NCBI GenBank assembly: GCA_904396495.1
Contig: CAJFOJ010000006.1
Location: 1-46,791, forward strand
Length of the DNA: 46,791 nt
Reading direction: 5' to 3'
Source: an uncultured Oscillospiraceae bacterium
GTDB taxonomy: Bacteria > Bacillota > Clostridia > Oscillospirales > Ruminococcaceae
In this document: piece by piece, positions 42,850 through 46,791 of the stretch
Layout: every line of letters starts with the position of its first letter
Numbering within the stretch: position 1 is the first letter of the stretch
Program-made: the position numbers and the translations under genes
Notes under the pieces: model-generated
What the model saw: only the letters and a program-made list of their open reading frames with translations
Database searches by the model: none
What the model was told of the DNA's origin: nothing

Positions 42850-43537
42850 TGGTATACCCCACCCCCCAGACGGTCTTGATAAATTTTGGCTTCCGGCTGG
42901 GTTCTTTCATCTTTTCCCGCAGCCGTGCAATGTGGGCCATGACAGTATTGTTGTTGTCTAGATATTTTTCCCCCCACACCGCTTCGAACAACTCCTCCGA
43001 CGGGACCACCTTGCCCTTGTGCCGGCAGAGATACCATAAGATGTCGAATTCGATGGGAGTCAGATTGAGTTCCTCTCCGTAGAGGAGGCATTTGCGGCTG
43101 TCTCTGCAGATGTAGAGTCCATCCGCGTCGTATTCCTGTTTTCCCTCCTCTACAGGATGGGAAGCGTTGTAACGAGTGTAACGCCGCAGCTGAGTCTTAA
43201 CCCGGGCCACCAGTTCCAGAGGATTGAAGGGCTTTGTCATATAGTCGTCCGCCCCCAAGGTGAGTCCTGTGATTTTGTCCATGTCCTCCACCTTGGCGGT
43301 GAGCATGATGATAGGGAACAGATGGCTATCCCGGATTTTTTTACAGAGGGCAAAGCCACTCATATCCGGGAGCATCACATCTAACACAGCTAAGTCCAGT
43401 TCTTGCTGCTGGACACAGCGGAGAGCGTCGGAGGCGTTGTAAAATTTGAACACCCGATACCCTTCATTTTGCAGGTAAAGCTCTATGAGATCGGCAATTT
43501 CACGTTCATCGTCCACCACAAGTATGTTATTTGGCAT
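42842..43537 (-). CDS. vanR: Response regulator VanR
   Basis: The 231-residue OmpR-family regulator has DDERE at the acidic pocket, phosphoacceptor Asp53 in LDVMLPDMSG, MLTAKV, the MTKPFNPLEL lysine loop and a winged-helix domain with LTPIEFDILWYLCRHKGKVV and KTVWGVGYTIE. Strong match to VanR of VanG-type clusters. ATG 43537 is chosen because AAAAGGG lies eight bases upstream; a GTG at 43546 is closer to it. The three 11-bp repeats upstream are its likely binding site. Confidence 0.9.
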   Translation of the reverse strand: MPNNILVVDDEREIADLIELYLQNEGYRVFKFYNASDALRCVQQQELDLAVLDVMLPDMSGFALCKKIRDSHLFPIIMLTAKVEDMDKITGLTLGADDYMTKPFNPLELVARVKTQLRRYTRYNASHPVEEGKQEYDADGLYICRDSRKCLLYGEELNLTPIEFDILWYLCRHKGKVVPSEELFEAVWGEKYLDNNNTVMAHIARLREKMKEPSRKPKFIKTVWGVGYTIE

Positions 43538-43569
43538 CGTTCCCACCCTTTTTACACAATTGCACCTTT

Positions 43570-43634
43570 ATTGTAGCAGAGGTTTGCTTTCAGTATCTAC
43601 CAGTTCTCATACAAAATTCTTACAATTTTCTTAC
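43570..43634 (-). promoter_or_regulatory. vanR promoter with three 11-bp direct repeats (probable VanR box)
   Basis: On the minus strand GTAAGAAAATT (43634-43624), GTAAGAATTTT (43623-43613) and GTATGAGAACT (43612-43602) follow without gaps. An extended -10, TGC-TACAAT (-10 at 43575-43570), lies 26 bp further on and has no good -35. This is the layout of an OmpR-family activator bound just upstream of the -35 region, fitting VanR autoregulation. Confidence 0.7.
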
Positions 43635-43643
43635 GGCGGCCCG

Positions 43644-43790
43644 TACGGTTTTATTGTACCATTTCTATTTCTATGCAAGAAGCCCGATTTTGCCGGTTTG
43701 GCGGCAAAATCGAGGATGAAATCCTCAAAGGGATTCTTCAGCGATAAACGCAGCTTTGCGGCGTTTATTGTACCATATTCTTTAGCAACT
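43644..43790. repeat. Cluster of palindromes with repeated TGGTACAATAAA motif
   Basis: Reading minus, TATGGTACAATAAACGC (about 43784-43768) and AAATGGTACAATAAAAC (about 43664-43648) flank three stems: ATAAACGC/GCGTTTAT (43744-43768), GAGGAT/ATCCTC (43712-43726) and CGATTTTGCCG/CGGCAAAATCG (43685-43712). A near copy of the first block is at 35074-35090. The 60-codon frame through it is not convincing as a gene. Spacer 43791-43940 shows nothing clear. Confidence 0.5.
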
Positions 43791-43944
43791 CCGACTTTGG
43801 CAATAATAGGCATCCATTCAAATTAACGAAGAAACAGGTTTCTTTGTTTCGGACTACTCCCCGATAAGCCCTTCCCGTCCGACGGCGCTTTCTGATGGGA
43901 CACGCTTAAAAACAACACTCACCATAGACGCCACCAGAAAATTG

Positions 43945-43953
43945 TGTTACAAT
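43945..43953 (+). promoter_or_regulatory. Extended -10 promoter of the shikimate kinase gene
   Basis: TGT-TACAAT (-10 at 43948-43953), about 65 bp before the start codon; no good -35. Confidence 0.55.
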
Positions 43954-44018
43954 AAACTGCGGAAAACGAAAAGGAAAACCGTTCTTAGAAAGAGCGGGGA
44001 GAAAGGAATCCAATTCAG

Positions 44019-44516
44019 ATGGGTAAATCAAAAAACATCACTTTAATCGGCATGCCGGGAGCGGGGAAGAGCACCATCGGCGTGTTGTTAGCTAAAGCCA
44101 TTGGGGGCGCTTTTATCGATACCGATTTACTGCTCCAGCAAAAGCATCGCAAGCTTTTGCAGGCGATTGTGGACGAGCTGGGATTTCAGGGCTTTGTCGA
44201 AGAGGAGGGAAACACTATTTGCGGGGTCTCCCCGGAGCACGCTGTCATCGCTACTGGAGGCAGCGCCATCTACTATGAGCCCGCCATGCGGCATTTGGGC
44301 GAGATATCAGAAATTATTTACCTTCGTCTATCCCTTCCGGAAATCGACGGGAGAATCAATAACCGGGCCACCAGGGGGATTGCCCTCAGAAAGGGGCAGA
44401 CCCTTGCCTCCCTATATGAGGAAAGGGTGCCTCTCTATGAAAAATACGCCCATCGCATCATAGACTGCGACGGAAAAAATCCCGAAGAGGTTTTGCGGGA
44501 GATTTTACAGGGATAG
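44019..44516 (+). CDS. aroK: Shikimate kinase
   Basis: The 165-residue P-loop kinase phosphorylates shikimate at O3 in the chorismate pathway. Visible are the Walker A GMPGAGKSTIG, the shikimate-binding IDTD, a GFQGFVEEEGN segment corresponding to F-R-x-x-E with Gln-Gly in place of Arg, ATGGSAIYYEP, and a short lid region NRATRGIAL. The replaced Arg in the F-R-x-x-E motif is odd, so a related kinase is possible. GAAAGGA (44001-44007) is 11 bases before ATG 44019. The gene stands alone. Confidence 0.78.
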   Translation: MGKSKNITLIGMPGAGKSTIGVLLAKAIGGAFIDTDLLLQQKHRKLLQAIVDELGFQGFVEEEGNTICGVSPEHAVIATGGSAIYYEPAMRHLGEISEIIYLRLSLPEIDGRINNRATRGIALRKGQTLASLYEERVPLYEKYAHRIIDCDGKNPEEVLREILQG

Positions 44517-44586
44517 TAGGATGGTTTCCTTCATTTAAGAAGGGAATATTGCAAAGTGACCTATCCAGAAAATGACGCACGAATAC

Positions 44587-44695
44587 TGTAGGGGTTGATG
44601 CCCACATCGGCCCGCTTAGTTGGGAGGTTTTCCCTCCAAAGCGGTCCAATGATGAATCGAATGCAAAAGCATTTGATTGCGTATCAGCCCCTACA
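44587..44695. mobile_element. MITE-like element with 13-bp terminal inverted repeats
   Basis: TGTAGGGGTTGAT at 44587 is matched in inverse by ATCAGCCCCTACA ending at 44695 (one mismatch). The 109-bp element lies between two convergent genes and encodes nothing. Its core folds (CCGCTT/AAGCGG around GGGAGG and CCCTCC). I see no clear target duplication. GTAGGGG-ended small elements are common in gut Clostridia genomes. Confidence 0.65.
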
Positions 44696-44757
44696 TTTTC
44701 CATTTACAATGGCCTTTTCTACAGTAAAGTACCCATTTTAGATCGACAGGCGATTTG

Positions 44758-45384
44758 CTATCTCGGGATGGTCGACCAGTCTATTCTCATATTTTTCCGG
44801 TAATACTCTCTGTCGTAATCGCCAATTTGCCGCAGCACCTTGCACGGAGTTCCCACTGCCACTACGTTTGGCGGGATGTCCTTGGTCACCACGCTGCCTG
44901 CGCCTATCACCGAGTTTTCCCCAATGGTGACACCGGGCAAAATAATGGCTCCCGCCCCGATCCACACCCCGTCTTTGACATCGACAGGCAGATTATACTG
45001 ATACCGTTTCTCCCTCAGCTCCGGCAGGATGGGATGGGTACCGGTGGTGATGGTGACGTTGGGGGCGATCATTACATTGTCTCCAAAGGTGATAGGGGCG
45101 TCGTCCACCAGTGTCAAATTAAAATTGGAGTAGAAATTCTCCCCAATGGAGACGTTGCAGCCCCAGTTGGCGTGAAACGGCTGCTCGATGTAAAAGCTCC
45201 CCTTGACCGACGCGAACACCTTTTTGATGATCTCCTCCTTTTCCGCTATCTGGGATGGGCGGAGGAGATTGTAGTCGTGGAGCAGGTCTTTGCATTCCCA
45301 CAGTTTTTTATTTAGTTCTTCATCCAACGCCCCAAAGTCGCAGTCGTAGAGCGCGCCGCTATGCATCAGCTCTTTTAAAGTCAT
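44758..45384 (-). CDS. Maltose/galactoside O-acetyltransferase family protein
   Basis: The 208-residue hexapeptide acyltransferase has the N-terminal Mac domain (KELMHSGALYDCDFGALDEEL), ASVKGSFYIEQPFHANWGCN, the catalytic-histidine stretch TITTGTHPILPELRE, and IGAGAIILPGVTIGENSVIGAGSVV with GTPCKVLRQI at the end. It is the LacA/Maa type that acetylates sugars with acetyl-CoA; the natural acceptor is unknown. ATG 45384 follows GGAGGG by five bases. It has its own strong promoter. Confidence 0.9.
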   Translation of the reverse strand: MTLKELMHSGALYDCDFGALDEELNKKLWECKDLLHDYNLLRPSQIAEKEEIIKKVFASVKGSFYIEQPFHANWGCNVSIGENFYSNFNLTLVDDAPITFGDNVMIAPNVTITTGTHPILPELREKRYQYNLPVDVKDGVWIGAGAIILPGVTIGENSVIGAGSVVTKDIPPNVVAVGTPCKVLRQIGDYDREYYRKNMRIDWSTIPR

Positions 45385-45424
45385 ATTGACCCTCCTATCG
45401 TCAAATATACGGCCTGTTTCCAAA

Positions 45425-45453
45425 AGTATAGGCTGATTTTAACGAAAAGTCAA
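45425..45453 (-). promoter_or_regulatory. Sigma-A-type promoter of the O-acetyltransferase gene
   Basis: On the minus strand TTGACT (45453-45448) and TATACT (45430-45425) are exactly 17 bp apart. Confidence 0.85.
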
Positions 45454-45560
45454 TTGAAATCACATTTCTTCCCGTTGTGGGAACTTTCCTTTGGATTTTC
45501 AACCGACGGCGCTAGAAGAAAATCCTCTTTTTTCCGGCATTTTTTCTTTTTTCCCGTTTG

Positions 45561-45598
45561 TTGACGCACAGGACAGCCTTTTTTTGCATAAAATGCAA
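45561..45598 (+). promoter_or_regulatory. Possible yunB promoter region with palindrome
   Basis: TTGACG at 45561-45566 is a good -35; the region 17-18 bp downstream is the palindrome TTGCAT-AAA-ATGCAA (45584-45598), which gives only a poor -10 (TGCATA). I could not recognise a clear sigma-E promoter, which would be expected for yunB. The rest of spacer 45454-45698 shows no gene. Confidence 0.3.
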
Positions 45599-45698
45599 TA
45601 TCTGAAAATCAATACACTTTGTGCGATTTTCCCACCCAAGGGTTATTGGTGAGAGGGGGCATAGAGCGACGATTTGCCAGTGGAAAGGGGCGGAGCGA

Positions 45699-46385
45699 AT
45701 GAGGCGAAGACAAAAGCGGAAAGGCAAATTCCGGCTCCGCAGACTTTTGCTTATCCTGTTCATCCTCACCCTGTTGACGGCTGTCTGCTATGCGGGAATC
45801 CAGTTTCGGGAAGAAGTGGGGGAGATGGCGGCTTACCGTTCAAAAATCGCCGCCGTCAAGGTGGTCAACGACAGCATTATGGAAGTTATGGCGGAAAATC
45901 CGGATCTGCACCTCATCGACGTGGTCAAGGACGGCCAGGGAGAGGTGGTCTCCATCGAGACCGATATTCAGCAGATCAGCGCTGTCAAAACCGGCATTAC
46001 CGATAAAATCCTCACAAATCTCAAGGGGATGTCCCGGGACAGCATTCAAATCCCTTTGGGCAACCTGACCGGAAACGGATTTTTCTCCGCCCGAGGCCCT
46101 GAAATTGAGTGTCGGTTTATTCCCGTGGGCTCTGTCGATATTAAGACCCTCAGCAAATTTGAGGCCTGCGGTATCAATCAAACCAGACATCAGATCGTGG
46201 TGTCGGTGGAGGTGGAAATATCCGCCATCACTTCCTTTCAGTCGGTCAGGGTTAAGGTGCCGACAGATTTTGTAATGGCAGAAACCGTTATCGTGGGTGC
46301 GGTTCCGGAAAACTATACCCAGGTTCTTACCAGCGACCGGGAACTTGTAAGCGAAATCAACGATTACAAAGCAGGGGTTCCGTAA
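45699..46385 (+). CDS. yunB: Sporulation protein YunB
   Basis: The 228-residue protein has a very basic N-terminus, one membrane helix (about 15-34) and an external domain with VVNDSIMEVMAENPDLHLIDV, QISAVKTGITDKILTNLKG, IQIPLGNLTGNGFFSARGPE and NQTRHQIVVSVEVEISAI, the YunB family pattern. In Bacillus YunB is made in the mother cell and contributes to spore formation; this supports an endospore-forming host. ATG 45699 follows GGAAAGGGGCGGAG. Confidence 0.88.
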   Translation: MRRRQKRKGKFRLRRLLLILFILTLLTAVCYAGIQFREEVGEMAAYRSKIAAVKVVNDSIMEVMAENPDLHLIDVVKDGQGEVVSIETDIQQISAVKTGITDKILTNLKGMSRDSIQIPLGNLTGNGFFSARGPEIECRFIPVGSVDIKTLSKFEACGINQTRHQIVVSVEVEISAITSFQSVRVKVPTDFVMAETVIVGAVPENYTQVLTSDRELVSEINDYKAGVP

Positions 46386-46497
46386 ATTACCTTGCAGGGA
46401 CTCGTGTCGGGAATATGGCGCTGTTAGGTGGCTATGCCCTAGCTAAGTACCGACCAGCGAAAAATATCTAACCTTAACAGCAGATTCAGAATAAAAA

Positions 46498-46523
46498 ATC
46501 CGGGAGAGAGAATCCTCCCGGAT
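46498..46523 (-). terminator. Terminator of the cell-wall-binding protein gene
   Basis: ATCCGGGAG (46498-46506) pairs with CTCCCGGAT (46515-46523). On the minus strand a TTTTTTA tract follows. The preceding gap 46386-46497 shows nothing clear. Confidence 0.75.
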
Positions 46524-46532
46524 ATGTTTTGT

Positions 46533-46791
46533 TTATTTTCCCCACACACCGTCTGCATTGACCCAGTAACCGTCCGGGGTGTAGCGATTTGTGTACATCG
46601 CCCCATCGGAGCCCAGGTAATACCACTTCCCGGAGGACTTGATCCACCGGTTGGCATACATGGCTCCATCGGAGCCGACGTAGTACCACTTATTGTACCA
46701 CTTAATCCATCTGCTTTTCGCCATGGTGCCATCCGCTTGCATAAAGTACCACTTGCCACCGCTTTTCAGCCAGATTTTTACCACTGCCGCA
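46533..46791 (-). CDS. Cell-wall-binding repeat protein, C-terminal part (gene runs off the window)
   Basis: The visible 86 codons encode about four choline-binding-type repeats (LKSGGKWYFMQADGTMAKS, WYNKWYYVGSDGAMYANR, KSSGKWYYLGSDGAMYTNR, then GYWVNADGVWG), rich in Trp, Tyr and Gly. Such repeats attach surface enzymes or toxins to teichoic acids or other wall glycans. The frame stays open to the window edge, so the catalytic domain, if any, lies outside and the GTG at 46784 is not a true start. A terminator follows the gene. Confidence 0.87.
   Translation of the reverse strand, partial: AAVVKIWLKSGGKWYFMQADGTMAKSRWIKWYNKWYYVGSDGAMYANRWIKSSGKWYYLGSDGAMYTNRYTPDGYWVNADGVWGK

Noticed and set aside
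43631-43813. 60-codon minus-strand ORF between vanR and aroK
   Set aside because: It is made of palindromic repeats and promoter-like sequence; no ribosome binding site.
45512-45769. Minus-strand ORF over the yunB start
   Set aside because: It overlaps the well supported yunB start and the intergenic promoter region, with no ribosome binding site.

Overview
The window is a stretch of chromosome from a low-to-mid G+C Gram-positive bacterium, most likely a spore-forming member of the Clostridia (Oscillospiraceae/Ruminococcaceae type). The evidence is a compact division and cell-wall (dcw) cluster headed by mraZ, a MurE with the DNPR signature of meso-diaminopimelate ligases, a YunB sporulation protein, AAAGGA-type ribosome binding sites, sigma-A-like promoters and a VanG-type vancomycin-resistance gene set. 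I see no phage, IS transposase or CRISPR array. Taxonomy is inference; gene identities rest on motifs read from the translations.

Layout. 1-971: 3' part of a tRNA-Ser(GGA) and an MnmM/YtqB-like methyltransferase. 1281-3602: nadB-nadC. 3896-5815: an ABC-F ATPase with a hairpin between its ribosome binding site and start. 5945-7869 (minus): a YdbS/YdbT-like pair of bPH2 membrane proteins. 8359-14371: phosphate uptake, pstS-pstC-pstA-pstB followed by a PhoP/PhoR-like two-component system, without phoU. 14756-28244: mraZ promoter and operator, then mraZ-rsmH-ftsL-PBP-murE-mraY-ftsW-murG-murA-divIB-ftsZ. 28330-32976: asparagine synthetase, nitroreductase, amidohydrolase and an orphan class I fumarase alpha subunit. 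33122-36336: an APH-like kinase, a structured leader (probable raiA RNA) ahead of long-form hpf, a palindrome-rich spacer, and a THUMP methyltransferase. 36365-43537 (minus): vanR-vanS-vanY-vanW-vanG-vanXY-acyltransferase-racemase. 44019-46791: shikimate kinase, a small MITE-like element, a sugar O-acetyltransferase, yunB and the end of a cell-wall-binding repeat protein.

How the parts work together. The dcw block makes lipid II and the septal machinery. The van block would replace D-Ala-D-Ala precursors by D-Ala-D-Ser: the racemase makes D-Ser, VanG ligates it to D-Ala, VanXY and VanY remove D-Ala-ending precursors, and VanR/VanS control transcription through three phased 11-bp repeats upstream of vanR. 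The racemase is not fused to a membrane domain as in known VanT proteins, yet has Asn at the position equivalent to alanine racemase Tyr354, the VanT-type substitution. A CysE-like hexapeptide acyltransferase sits between vanXY and the racemase.

Most unusual signals: (i) the split serine racemase plus acyltransferase in the van operon; (ii) an identically spaced hairpin between GAAAGGA and ATG-N9-ATG ahead of both the ABC-F gene and vanG, while pstC, the phoP-like gene and ftsL carry the same arrangement without the hairpin; (iii) the hpf leader RNA; (iv) an unannotated RNA of about 87 nt with its own promoter and terminator at about 35092-35178; (v) a strong terminator between vanS and vanY.
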